Source: Myxococcales bacterium (lineage in GTDB: Bacteria; Myxococcota_A; Polyangia; Palsa-1104; JAEUJZ01). Taken from it: a stretch of 64,000 bases of DNA. The position numbers and the translations under genes are program-made. Positions 43,828-52,282 of this stretch are shown piece after piece. Position 1 is the stretch's first letter. Every line of letters starts with the position of its first letter. The stretch lies in the NCBI GenBank assembly GCA_016794465.1, contig JAEUKA010000102.1, positions 1 to 64,000 of the forward strand, given 5' to 3'. The notes beneath the pieces were generated by a model. That model was not told the DNA's origin. It ran no database searches and was given only the letters and a program-made list of their open reading frames with translations.

Positions 43828-44958
43828 CTACAAGGGGATGGTGACCTCGACCCGCAGGCCTTTGTCGGGTGACACCGTTACGTCGGCCTGGCCATCGAGC
43901 AGCCGCGCCCGCTCGCGAATCCCCAGGAGGCCAAGACCTTCCCGGCTCGCAGTGATGGTGGCAACGCCGTCGTCGTAGATAGACAGGCGGAGCACTCCAT
44001 CCTCTTGGCCGAGCTGCACCCAGGCGCGGCGGGCGTTGGCGTGGCGGGCACTGTTGGCGAGCGCCTCTTGCACGATTCGATAGCAGGCGGTTTCGACTTT
44101 GGGGCGCAGGGCGGGGAGCTCCGAAAACTCGCAGATCACCTTGAGGCCGGTGGCGGCGGCAAATGTCTCGCAGTGCCGTGCAAGGGCGCCGACCAGGCCC
44201 AGCTCGCTGAGCGCGGGTGGCGACAGGGAATAGACGGAGCGGCGGACTTCTCCGAGGGCGTTGTCGAGGAGCTTGGCGATCTCGGCCACGGCGCTTTGAT
44301 CGCTGACGGTGCTGCCGAGGGCCTGAAGGCGCAAGCGGGCAGCGGTCAGTGCTTGGCCGGCCCCGTCGTGAAGATCGCGGGCGATGCGGCGGCGGTCTTC
44401 TTCTTGGATGGTCAGGGCCAGCTCTCCGAGGAGGGTCTTGATGCGCCGCTGGGCAATCGCGACGGTGTGTACCGGCACCCAGTAGAGGACGACGGCCAAG
44501 GCCAGCGCCAGCCCGGCAAACCCGATCGCCAGCTGCAGCGTACCGTGAAGGAGCGGCGCCATATCGAGAGCGACCCAGACCGTGGCCGCCGGCTCGCCTC
44601 CGATCAGCACTTCGGCGCGGCCCCACAGTGCTCGCCGGGGCAGGGCGGTGGTATCGATCGGCACGACCTGACCGCTGCTGGTCCGGATGTCGAGGAATCG
44701 CCCGTGCAGCATCCCCTCTGCCGCGAGTCGCTCCATCAGCTTTGGGACGTTGTAGCGCCACAAGATCGGGCGCTGCTCGATCTCTCCGTGGAGCAGCATG
44801 GCGGTCCGGGTCGCCTCGGCGTGGGCCTGCTGCCACAGCTCATGGCGCTTGGTCAGATAGTAGGCCGTTGGTGCCGAGACTTGCAGGATCAGCGCCGACA
44901 GGGCGACCAGCGGCAGCATGCGGCGTCGGAACCAGCCGGTGAGGTCAAACGGGATCAT
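43828..44958 (-). CDS. Sensor histidine kinase, NarX/LiaS type (HisKA_3)
   Basis: The 376-aa product has an N-terminal membrane helix (LPLVALSALILQVSAPTAYYL), an extracytoplasmic sensor of about 110 residues, and a second helix (LQLAIGFAGLALALAVVLYWVPV). A HisKA_3 dimerisation domain follows with the phosphoacceptor His in RRRIARDLHDGAGQALTAAR. The HATPase_c domain has N box RIVQEALANSARHA and G box GLGLLGIRERA. It overlaps the upstream PstS-like lipoprotein gene by four bases (ATGA). The cognate regulator is almost certainly the divergent NarL-type protein at 46101. A phosphate-like binding protein as co-sensor would be unusual. Confidence 0.93.
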   Translation of the reverse strand: MIPFDLTGWFRRRMLPLVALSALILQVSAPTAYYLTKRHELWQQAHAEATRTAMLLHGEIEQRPILWRYNVPKLMERLAAEGMLHGRFLDIRTSSGQVVPIDTTALPRRALWGRAEVLIGGEPAATVWVALDMAPLLHGTLQLAIGFAGLALALAVVLYWVPVHTVAIAQRRIKTLLGELALTIQEEDRRRIARDLHDGAGQALTAARLRLQALGSTVSDQSAVAEIAKLLDNALGEVRRSVYSLSPPALSELGLVGALARHCETFAAATGLKVICEFSELPALRPKVETACYRIVQEALANSARHANARRAWVQLGQEDGVLRLSIYDDGVATITASREGLGLLGIRERARLLDGQADVTVSPDKGLRVEVTIPL

Positions 44959-45839
44959 GGGACGCCCGCCGCCTCCGCCGGTAGATAGCCATAGGAACGA
45001 ACCAGGGTCTTGGCTTCGGGCGAGCGGATGAAGTCGAGAAACGCGCGGGCCCGGGCGAGCCGCTCGGGGCGGGCGACGAAGTACAGCTCGCGGCTGCCGT
45101 GATAGTGCCGATCGGCAACGGCTTGCGGCGAAGGATGGACCCCATCGATGCTCAGCACCTTGAGCGGCAGCCGGTAGGCGAGCAGCCAGCTGAGCGAGAA
45201 GACCCCAAACGACCCCGGGGTGCCGGCCAGCGCTTCGGCCATGGCGCGATCGTTATAGAGCACGCGCAGCCGCCGCTGCTTGTAGGCCTGCTCGCGGGCT
45301 TCTGCCAGGCCCGCCACCACCCGATCGAGCGCGGAGTTGGCAGACTCACTGCGATCCCGGAGGAGCGGCACGGCCACGCTTCCATCGGCAAAGCGCTTCT
45401 GCTCCCCGCGATAGAGGGCGGGTAGCTCGGCGGCCAAGAAGCCATCGGCGTAGAGTCCGGGGTGAGCAACGATCGCCACGACATCGCGACCGACGGGAAT
45501 GCTGACCAGGCCGAGCGACACCTCGTCCGTGCTGAGCGGCCTTGAAACCATCCCCAGATCAATGGCGCCGTCATAGGTGGCGCGGATGCCGCCTCCCGAG
45601 CCGATGCTCTCCTCGACCAGGATGCGCGGGATGCCGCCGCGACGGGTCCACTCCTCACCAAGCAGGGTGACGAGCGGGGTCATCGCGCCGGTGCCGCCCA
45701 GGTGCAGCGCATCGCGATCCGGCTGCCCGACCGTGACCGCTGGACGGGGTGGTGGTGGCGGCAGCTCACCCGCGCAGCCCGCGCCCAGGACACCCAAGAG
45801 GATCAGAACCAGCCAAGACGAGCAGCGCACGCTCTTCAT
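44955..45839 (-). CDS. PstS-like periplasmic solute-binding lipoprotein
   Basis: The 294-aa product has a lipoprotein signal (LVLILLGVLGAGC) and a proline-rich tether. A periplasmic-binding-protein fold resembling PstS/phosphate-binding proteins follows: LHLGGTGAMTPLVTLLGEEWTRR, ESIGSGGGIRATYDGAIDLGMVSRPLS and DVVAIVAHPGLYADGF. SIGSGGGIRA matches the anion-binding turn of the family. No pst permease or ATPase genes are present. Instead it is coupled by ATGA overlap to a histidine kinase. I infer it delivers ligand information to the sensor rather than feeding an ABC transporter. Confidence 0.86.
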   Translation of the reverse strand: MKSVRCSSWLVLILLGVLGAGCAGELPPPPPRPAVTVGQPDRDALHLGGTGAMTPLVTLLGEEWTRRGGIPRILVEESIGSGGGIRATYDGAIDLGMVSRPLSTDEVSLGLVSIPVGRDVVAIVAHPGLYADGFLAAELPALYRGEQKRFADGSVAVPLLRDRSESANSALDRVVAGLAEAREQAYKQRRLRVLYNDRAMAEALAGTPGSFGVFSLSWLLAYRLPLKVLSIDGVHPSPQAVADRHYHGSRELYFVARPERLARARAFLDFIRSPEAKTLVRSYGYLPAEAAGVP

Positions 45840-46029
45840 GATAGGTCAGAGCTATCCCAGGCAGTGGTGGAGGGCCATCCAAGATAGATCCGAGGTATCC
45901 CAAGCGGTGGTAGAGGGCCATCAGGGATAGGTCCGAGGTATCCCAAGTGGTGGTGGATGGCCATCAGGAATAGGTCGTAGGTATCTGAAGCAGTGATGGA
46001 GGGCCATCATGGATAGGTCCGCCCTATCC
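45840..46029. repeat. 43-bp tandem (iteron-like) array in a divergent promoter region
   Basis: Four units of exactly 43 bp lie at 45840-45882, 45883-45925, 45926-45968 and 45969-46011, plus a partial fifth at 46012-46029. Each has the blocks GATAGGTC, GGTATCC and GGGCCATC. The start of each unit forms an inverted repeat (GGATA ... TATCC or GATAG ... CTATC). In the last it is a perfect 7-bp dyad, GGATAGG/CCTATCC. The array fills the space between the solute-binding-protein start codon and the regulator start. 43 bp is about four helical turns, so sites would face the same side of DNA. Confidence 0.9.
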
Positions 46030-46100
46030 AAAGATGAGAAATAGAGCTGCCTGCGGAAAGGAAAGGCCAAGTGGGACGCAGCGGCGCGGTGCCCGGTGAT

Positions 46101-46751
46101 ATGGTCAAGAGGATGCGGGTTGTGCTCTGTGATGACCACGCCATCGTGCGGGCCGGCATTCGGGCGCTGCTGGAGCGGGAGGCGGACCTCGCCATCGTGG
46201 GTGAGGCCAGCTCGGGGCTGGAGGCGGTGGAGCTGGCGCAGGCGCTACAGCCCGACGCGATGCTGCTCGACCTGTCGATGCCGGGCGGCAATGGGCTGGA
46301 TGCGATCGCGCGGATACGTAGCCTGGCCCCGCGCTGCCGCATCCTGGTGCTGTCGATGCACGTGGCACCGGAGTTTGTGAGGCCAGCGCTGCGGGCAGGG
46401 GCGCACGGCTATCTGGTGAAAGGCAGCGGCCTTGGCGATCTGCTGCGGGCGGTGCGGACGGTGGCTCAAGGGGGTCAGTATTTGGGCAGTGACGTGGCGG
46501 CGATCGTGGCCGAGGACGTGATCGCAGCGGACGAGCGAGAAGACGATCTGGACCGACTGACCCCGCGTGAGCGCGAGGTACTCCAGCTAGTGGCCGAGGG
46601 GCAGACCAACCGGCTGATCGCGCTGCGGCTGGGGCTGTCGCCCAAGACGGTTGACTCGCACCGCACCAACCTGATGCGCAAGCTCGGGCTGCACGATGCG
46701 CAGGGCCTAACCCGCTTTGCGGTGCGGCGAGGGCTGGTATCGCCCGAGTAG
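46101..46751 (+). CDS. NarL/FixJ-family response regulator
   Basis: The 216-aa regulator has a receiver domain with acidic pocket (VVLCDDH), phosphoacceptor Asp in MLLDLSMPGGNGLDAI and conserved Lys in GYLVKGSGL. A C-terminal LuxR-type HTH follows (LTPREREVLQLVAEGQTNRL IALRLGLSPKTVDSHRTNLMRKL). The ATG at 46101 was chosen because MVKRMRVVLCDDH is preceded by GGTGA; a GTG 30 bases upstream is possible. It is divergent from the lipoprotein/histidine-kinase operon across the 43-bp repeat array, which it may bind. It is 18 bp from the convergent Hsp70 gene's stop. Confidence 0.94.
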   Translation: MVKRMRVVLCDDHAIVRAGIRALLEREADLAIVGEASSGLEAVELAQALQPDAMLLDLSMPGGNGLDAIARIRSLAPRCRILVLSMHVAPEFVRPALRAGAHGYLVKGSGLGDLLRAVRTVAQGGQYLGSDVAAIVAEDVIAADEREDDLDRLTPREREVLQLVAEGQTNRLIALRLGLSPKTVDSHRTNLMRKLGLHDAQGLTRFAVRRGLVSPE

Positions 46752-46769
46752 TCGCTGGCTGGGCGCTCG

Positions 46770-49241
46770 CTAGCGGACGCCGGAGTCATAGCCTTGGCGG
46801 CGCTGCTCGGCTGAGGCGGGTAGCAGCTTCCACAGCTTCTCTACGATGTCGCGGAGCTTGTCATTGTCCCCGGCGGCGAGCGCTTGATTGCCTTGCTGGA
46901 CCAGACTCTGGGCCCGGGCCTGATCGCTGGCCCGCTCGACGTGAGAGAGCGCTTCGCGGAACTCATCTTCCCAGACCTCGGGATTGCGATAATAGGCGGC
47001 GGTCGCCAGCTCGTTGGCCAGTCGCAGCTGCCGCTGTAGCTCGCTTACGTCTTTGCGATGCTGGGCCTTCTCGATCGCCGTCACCACGTCCGTGAGGAGC
47101 CGCTTCTCGGACTCGGTGCCCCAGCGCGTCACCAGCAGGCTGGCGCCGGTGACCTGGCGAACCGCTTTGCGCGACAGCTCTGGCCAGTGCTTCTCGACCT
47201 CTAGCTCTTCGATCAGCGCGTCCAGCTCAATGAGGGACCGGCGGGCTTTTTGGGCGGCATCGGCATCGCCACCTTTGGCGGCACTGATGTCACGCTCCAG
47301 CTCACTGACGAGGTGCTGCGGCTTGTGCAGGCGCTCCAGCATGGCTTTCTGGCCTTGGCGGAAGGCGTTGGCGCGCAGCTCGGCCATGCGATCGGTCGCC
47401 GACTTGAGGCTCGCCTCCAGCACCGCGACGCTGGCTTCCGGCACCAGCAGCTGCGCGACATGCTCGAAGACCTGATTGAGAGTCGGCACCAGCGCGCGTG
47501 CGGACAGCTGGCCCCCGCGATCGACCTCCAGGCTGACCTGGACCTGTGAGCCGCCGGGCAGGCTGGCCTTGATCTGCGTGCTCTTGATTTCAAGCGTCCC
47601 AACCAGCCGACACAGATGCGCCTGCTCGTACTCGCCCTGCACGACCGGGATCTTCAGCGCAAACTCCTCGCGCGAGCCCGTCCCGGTAGGGGCCACGCTC
47701 TCGACGGTTGTCAGCGAGATGGTACGGCGAGCCGGTAGCGGCGTCCCCTTCTCGAAGAAGACCTGGCAGGTATTGTTGGCCCGCGCGACGCTGATGGTGC
47801 GAGACAGCGGCGGATCGGCGATGGTGAGTCCCTGCACGATCGTCACGGTCGCAGGCTGCATCGCCACCACCGTGCCATCGGCGAGAATGCCCTCGACTTT
47901 GAAGATGTTGGGGCGCCGAGGCAAAAGCTCGACCTGCAGGACAAAGCCGCCCTCGGGATCGATCGCTGTCTCGGGACTCTGCCACAGGCCGTCTGCGCGA
48001 ATCAGTCGGATGCGCTGGGGCAGGCTGCTCGGGCTGTGCTGCTCAGAGAGCAGCTTGCCGACGATGTATGGCTGAAGATCGGACGACATCGCCGGGAACT
48101 GGAGCCACAGCTTGCAGCCCGACACCGACTCTGCTTTGGCCGGCTGCATCTCCAGTCCAGCCGTCGCGGCATAGACCGACGCACCCTGCGCCACCAGCGT
48201 CATCGGGTCGAGTCCCTCGGCAAACGGCGACTGCAGCGCTTCGCTGACCATCCGCCGCAGCCACGGCATCATCGTCGGGCCCCCAACCAGGACAATCCGC
48301 GACAGCGCGCTGGCTTGCTGGGCTACCAGCAGTCGGCGACAGACCTCGATCGAGCGCACCACCAGCGGCGCGGTGAGCTGCTCCAACCGGCTGCGGTCGA
48401 GCGTGAGCGCTACCTCGATGGTGCGGCCCTCGTGTTCGATGAACTCGGGGACGCTGATGTCGGCGGTGTCACTGCGGGTCAGCTCGATCTTGGCTTCTTC
48501 GGCGGCATGCTTGAGCTTGCGGATCGCACTGGCCCACTTGGTGTCGGCACGGCTGATCTTGACGCCCTCTTGCTTCGAGATCTCTTCGAGGAGCCAGTCG
48601 ACGATCGCCCAGTCGAAGTCACGACCACCCAGGAAGTTGTCCCCGTCATGGCCGACGACGCGCAGCATGCCGTCACGGGTTTCCAAAAGAGAGGCGTCGA
48701 ACGTACCGCCCCCCAGGTCGTAGACCAGCCAAAAGCCGGTACCTTCCGAGGCGGTCCAGCCGGCAGCGAGGGCGGAAGCGATGGGCTCTTGGATGAGCTC
48801 GACCTTGGTGAAGCCGGCCAGCTGGGCGGCTTTGGTGGTCGCGGCGCTCTGTGGCAGCTCGAACAGTGCCGGCACCGAGATCACCGCTTGCTCGGGCAGA
48901 AAGCCGTACTGGTCTTTGACATCGTTGCGCAGCGAGCGCAGCACTTCCGCTGACAGCTCTTCGGGCAGTCGCGCCAGCTTGGCGGCGGGAAAGTCGAGCT
49001 TGGTCGCGGTGCCCATCAGTCGCTTGAACTCAGCGCGGGTATTTTTCGGATCGCTATCGAGAAACTTCGCCGCTTTGGCGCCCACCGTCAGCGCGCCCCG
49101 GCTGTCGTAGCGGATGATCGACGGGGTAAGCAGTGTGCCCTGTGTCGTCCTTACGACGGAGATGCGCTCTCCATCAAAGACCGCCGCAGCGGAGTTGGTC
49201 GTCCCCAGATCGATCCCCAAGTAGTAAGTTCGCTGACCCAT
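46770..49241 (-). CDS. Atypical Hsp70-family protein
   Basis: The 823-aa product has an Hsp70 ATPase domain: IDLGTTNS at residues 10-17, YDLGGGTFDASLLE near 188 and VLVGGPTMMPWLRRMV near 320. After about residue 380 it departs from DnaK. The canonical peptide-binding domain is replaced by a longer strand-rich region (LIRADGLWQSPETAIDPEGGFVLQVELLP) and a coiled helical C-terminus (SELERDISAAKGGDADAAQKARRSLIELDALIEELE). Length exceeds DnaK by almost 200 aa. It lies 45 bp downstream of bioF, so co-transcription is possible. A second variant Hsp70 is at 597-2426. Confidence 0.9.
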   Translation of the reverse strand: MGQRTYYLGIDLGTTNSAAAVFDGERISVVRTTQGTLLTPSIIRYDSRGALTVGAKAAKFLDSDPKNTRAEFKRLMGTATKLDFPAAKLARLPEELSAEVLRSLRNDVKDQYGFLPEQAVISVPALFELPQSAATTKAAQLAGFTKVELIQEPIASALAAGWTASEGTGFWLVYDLGGGTFDASLLETRDGMLRVVGHDGDNFLGGRDFDWAIVDWLLEEISKQEGVKISRADTKWASAIRKLKHAAEEAKIELTRSDTADISVPEFIEHEGRTIEVALTLDRSRLEQLTAPLVVRSIEVCRRLLVAQQASALSRIVLVGGPTMMPWLRRMVSEALQSPFAEGLDPMTLVAQGASVYAATAGLEMQPAKAESVSGCKLWLQFPAMSSDLQPYIVGKLLSEQHSPSSLPQRIRLIRADGLWQSPETAIDPEGGFVLQVELLPRRPNIFKVEGILADGTVVAMQPATVTIVQGLTIADPPLSRTISVARANNTCQVFFEKGTPLPARRTISLTTVESVAPTGTGSREEFALKIPVVQGEYEQAHLCRLVGTLEIKSTQIKASLPGGSQVQVSLEVDRGGQLSARALVPTLNQVFEHVAQLLVPEASVAVLEASLKSATDRMAELRANAFRQGQKAMLERLHKPQHLVSELERDISAAKGGDADAAQKARRSLIELDALIEELEVEKHWPELSRKAVRQVTGASLLVTRWGTESEKRLLTDVVTAIEKAQHRKDVSELQRQLRLANELATAAYYRNPEVWEDEFREALSHVERASDQARAQSLVQQGNQALAAGDNDKLRDIVEKLWKLLPASAEQRRQGYDSGVR

Positions 49242-49286
49242 GCGGATATCTTACACAGCAAGGTCCGGGCGCGACTCGGCTCGCGC

Positions 49287-50507
49287 TCAGCGGGGCGGTG
49301 GGAGACGGAAGTTACTCGGCAGCTGGGCAAAGCTGTGCAGCACGTGCGCGATGTCGGCATCTGTGTGGGTCGCCATGGTGCAGAGTCGAATCCGTGCCGT
49401 GCCCGCCGGGACAGTCGGCGGACGGATGGCCGGGGCCAGGATGCCTGCTGCGCGGAGCTGGGCTGCGGCTGCCAGTGCGGGTTGCGACTCGCCAAAGATC
49501 ACAGGAACGATCGCGGCGATGGGCGCGTGCACTGCGAAGCCCAGCTCCCGGAGGCCGAGATAGAGCCGCTGCGCTAGATCGCGAGCACGCTGTCCTCGCT
49601 CCGGTTCGAGCGCGATCACGTCGAGTGCAGCCAGCGTCGCAGCCACGGTCGGCGGCGGCAGGGCGGTATCAAAGAAGAACGTCCGAGCGCGCTGCCGCAA
49701 GTAGCCGCATAGCAGCTTGCTGCCCGCGATGAAGCCACCCACGGAGCCAAGCGCCTTCGAGCAGGTTCCCATCACCACCGGGATCTGGCCGTGTAGGCCA
49801 CAGTGCGCCACCAAGCCGTTGCCGAGCACTCCCGTCGCGTGCGCTTCATCCACCATCAACAGGGCGCCCGATCGCGTGGCCAGCTGGTGTAGCTCTTGGA
49901 GCGGTGCCCCGTCGCCATCCATCGAAAACACACTGTCGGTCACGATCAGCACCCGCCCCGAGGCTTGCGCAACCAGCTCTGCTGCGGCTGCGACATCCCG
50001 ATGCGGATAGACGCAGACCTGGGCCCCCGACAGCCGACAGCCGTCGATGATCGACGCGTGATTGAGCCGATCGGACACCACCGTGTCACCGGGCTGAAGC
50101 AGGGCGGCCAGCGTACCGACGTTGGCCAGATACCCCGAGCCAAACAGGACACAGTCCTCGCAGCCCTTGAGCGCCGCCAGCCGTCGCTCTAGCTCTTCGT
50201 GAAGTGCCAGCGTTCCACCAAGCAAGCGCGAGGCCCCGCTGCCCACCCCAAGCTGCTGGGCCGCCGCTGTCGCCGCCGCAATCAACCGGCGATCGGTGGC
50301 CAGACCCAGGTAGTTGTTCGAGCACAAAAGGAGCAGCTCTTGGCCGGCGATGCGCACCGTCGGTCCGGGCGCACTCTCTAGCGGCTCGATCGTTCGCCAC
50401 AGGCCGGCTGCTCGGAGCGACTCACTCTGCGACTGTAGAAACGCTTGCCAGGTCGCTTCTCGCCGGGGACCACACGAGCCTTCTGTCGTAGCTGCCGGGA
50501 CAGTCAT
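49287..50507 (-). CDS. bioF: 8-amino-7-oxononanoate synthase-like enzyme
   Basis: BioF condenses pimeloyl-ACP/CoA with alanine in biotin synthesis; relatives make 2-amino-3-ketobutyrate or delta-aminolevulinate. The 406-aa PLP enzyme shows NNYLGLATD, GSGASRLLGGTLALHEELERRLA, SDRLNHASIIDGCRLSGA, VDEAHATGVLG and the PLP-binding lysine in GTCSKALGSVGGF. Length is normal. The start is an ATG at 50507. The bioF and Kbl branches are hard to separate by motif alone; the absence of a tdh neighbour slightly favours BioF. The rest of the biotin operon is not here. Confidence 0.85.
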   Translation of the reverse strand: MTVPAATTEGSCGPRREATWQAFLQSQSESLRAAGLWRTIEPLESAPGPTVRIAGQELLLLCSNNYLGLATDRRLIAAATAAAQQLGVGSGASRLLGGTLALHEELERRLAALKGCEDCVLFGSGYLANVGTLAALLQPGDTVVSDRLNHASIIDGCRLSGAQVCVYPHRDVAAAAELVAQASGRVLIVTDSVFSMDGDGAPLQELHQLATRSGALLMVDEAHATGVLGNGLVAHCGLHGQIPVVMGTCSKALGSVGGFIAGSKLLCGYLRQRARTFFFDTALPPPTVAATLAALDVIALEPERGQRARDLAQRLYLGLRELGFAVHAPIAAIVPVIFGESQPALAAAAQLRAAGILAPAIRPPTVPAGTARIRLCTMATHTDADIAHVLHSFAQLPSNFRLPPPR

Positions 50508-50547
50508 AGGCCGCCCATCTTGCCGCAGACCGGCCCGCGCGGCGTTG

Positions 50548-51225
50548 CTACTTTTTGACGGCTTGCTGGGCGGCTTGCAGCGTCGAGAGGACCATGTTTT
50601 GCTGGATCTCGCTTGCCACGGGGATGCGGTAGACGATGTCGCTGACGCGGCAAAAGACGGTGAAGTCCTGCTTGCGATACATGCTGCGTCCGAGCAGGAG
50701 CGCGATCCCTCCGCCGAGCAGTGCGACGACGCCCCAGACGATGTCCTCGTTCAAGGGAGGGATGCCGAACTTGATCGCTTTGGCCTTGGCCAGCTTCTTT
50801 TCGGCCTTTTCGCGGACTCCCTCTTCGCCGTTCTTTTCTTTGGCAAATGGATCGTCATCGTTGGAGTCGCGTCCCTCGATGCCCGATTCGTCGCCTTCCA
50901 GGGTTACATCGGTCTTATCGGGTACACCGGCGTACATGAAGGCCGGCAACACTTTCGCGACAAAGACGATAAGAAAGACAAACCCGACGATTACCGAGAC
51001 AATGCCTAAGACCGCAGACGGCCTCTCCGTCATTCGCCCAACGAACTGGATCTTCTCCAGCGGAAACTCCGCTACGGGGAGAGCGGCTCCCATCGCCGTT
51101 GGGGCGAACTGCACGACGCGCTGGTTGCTGATCACGAGCTCGTGGTGCTCGGTGGGAACAAACGGGGCCGGATACAGGACGACCTCTGAGGGCTGCGGAG
51201 AGAAGGGCATAAGCCATCGTACCAT
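50548..51225 (-). CDS. Hypothetical membrane protein with two transmembrane segments
   Basis: The 225-aa protein has an N-terminal PH-like beta-rich part (EVVLYPAPFVPTEHHELVISNQRVVQFAP). Its first membrane helix is VLGIVSVIVGFVFLIVFVAKVL. A long charged loop follows (DDDPFAKEKNGEEGVREKAEKKLAKAKA), then a second helix (IVWGVVALLGGGIALLLG). A C-terminal cytoplasmic domain follows (YRKQDFTVFCRVSDIVYRIPVASEI). I do not recognise the family. Starts at 51225 (MVRWLM) or 51210 (MPFSPQ) are both possible. It lies 40 bp upstream of bioF on the same strand. Confidence 0.7.
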   Translation of the reverse strand: MVRWLMPFSPQPSEVVLYPAPFVPTEHHELVISNQRVVQFAPTAMGAALPVAEFPLEKIQFVGRMTERPSAVLGIVSVIVGFVFLIVFVAKVLPAFMYAGVPDKTDVTLEGDESGIEGRDSNDDDPFAKEKNGEEGVREKAEKKLAKAKAIKFGIPPLNEDIVWGVVALLGGGIALLLGRSMYRKQDFTVFCRVSDIVYRIPVASEIQQNMVLSTLQAAQQAVKK

Positions 51226-51388
51226 GTCAGGGGGCCCAGACTGGGAAGTCTGGGAGCCTGCGCGATGGTCTGGCCTAGTCCTAGTGCAGAGCTGGGCCCG
51301 GCTTGGTGGCGAGGGACTTTTGACTCGGACGGCGAAACCGCTACCGATCGGTGGCGGGTGTTAGTAAAGTGAAATTGGGGAAGACCGT

Positions 51389-52225
51389 ATGCCAGCGCCT
51401 CAAGCCTCGGTAATGCAGAACCTAGCGAAGGTGAAGTTCATCAGCTTCGCTACCAAGTTGCCAACGGACTGGAAGCAGCCTCAGGGGGAGGCTGGCAAGC
51501 AATACACGCGGGCCTTCAAGATGACCGAGCTGGTCGGGATGCCGCCGGTTCCGCCGATGTTCGTGCCGTCGTCGGTGAATAAGTATCACACCGATACGGC
51601 CAAGAAGATCGGTGACCAGTTTGCCACCTACCTCGACGGGATTTGTAGCGCGATCTGCTCGGCGTGGAGCCAGTGGCAGTCGATGGCGGCGATGACCGGA
51701 ATCATGGTCAACGCGGTCACTGCGACGATGGGGCAGGTAGTGGGTCCGCCGTGGCTGCCGCTGATCATGGCGTCGGCTCCGAAAGGATCGCCTGCCGAGG
51801 CGCGTTATTCCAATGCGATCGCGACTGCGATCAGCAATGGCTGGATGGCTTATCAGGCAACCATCAAGGTGCCAGGGTTGCCTTGGTATCCAGCATTTGC
51901 AGCATTTCCTGGACCGATGGCGCCACCGATGCCAAACATACCGTGCCCAATTGCTGCATTGACTCAGGTCGACACCAGCATATCGGCATCTACGTTGGCA
52001 AATGCGATGGTTGGTTTGCTGGGTGACCCACAAGCACTTCACCACAAGCAGCTCTTTGAGTCTGTGGCAGATGCGTTTGAAAAGTGCTTCATGCTGTGGA
52101 AAGTATCAACAATGGTTACCAACGTGCTGGGGATGGGGCCAATTCCGACTTTTGCTCCTCCTTATGTGCCTGTTGGCCCGGTGGTTGCTGGCTCTGCCAA
52201 TATGCCGCCTGGTGGTTTTGTCTAA
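51389..52225 (+). CDS. Unknown protein heading an orphan spike module
   Basis: I cannot name this 278-aa protein. It lacks a signal peptide. The central part is hydrophobic and glycine/alanine-rich (WQSMAAMTGIMVNAVTATMGQVVGPPWLPLIMASAPKG). It is followed by long Pro/Ala/Phe-rich stretches (LPWYPAFAAFPGPMAPPMPN and GPIPTFAPPYVPVGPVVAG). Two aromatic/Trp-rich helices (FATYLDGICSAICSAWSQWQ and FEKCFMLWKVSTMVTNVLG) flank these. It is followed by a gpV/VgrG-like spike gene and a PAAR gene, so it may be an adaptor or cargo-loading protein. The last third of the gene is visibly more A/T-rich than its surroundings, suggesting transfer. Confidence 0.72.
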   Translation: MPAPQASVMQNLAKVKFISFATKLPTDWKQPQGEAGKQYTRAFKMTELVGMPPVPPMFVPSSVNKYHTDTAKKIGDQFATYLDGICSAICSAWSQWQSMAAMTGIMVNAVTATMGQVVGPPWLPLIMASAPKGSPAEARYSNAIATAISNGWMAYQATIKVPGLPWYPAFAAFPGPMAPPMPNIPCPIAALTQVDTSISASTLANAMVGLLGDPQALHHKQLFESVADAFEKCFMLWKVSTMVTNVLGMGPIPTFAPPYVPVGPVVAGSANMPPGGFV

Positions 52226-52282
52226 ATGGTTCGATGAGTTCATCGACAACCAGCGAGTTTTTTCGAGCTTGTAGGAGACGCG

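Noticed and set aside
45840..46029. The 43-bp array as a CRISPR
   Set aside because: Units are contiguous tandem repeats with no unique spacers and no cas genes nearby.
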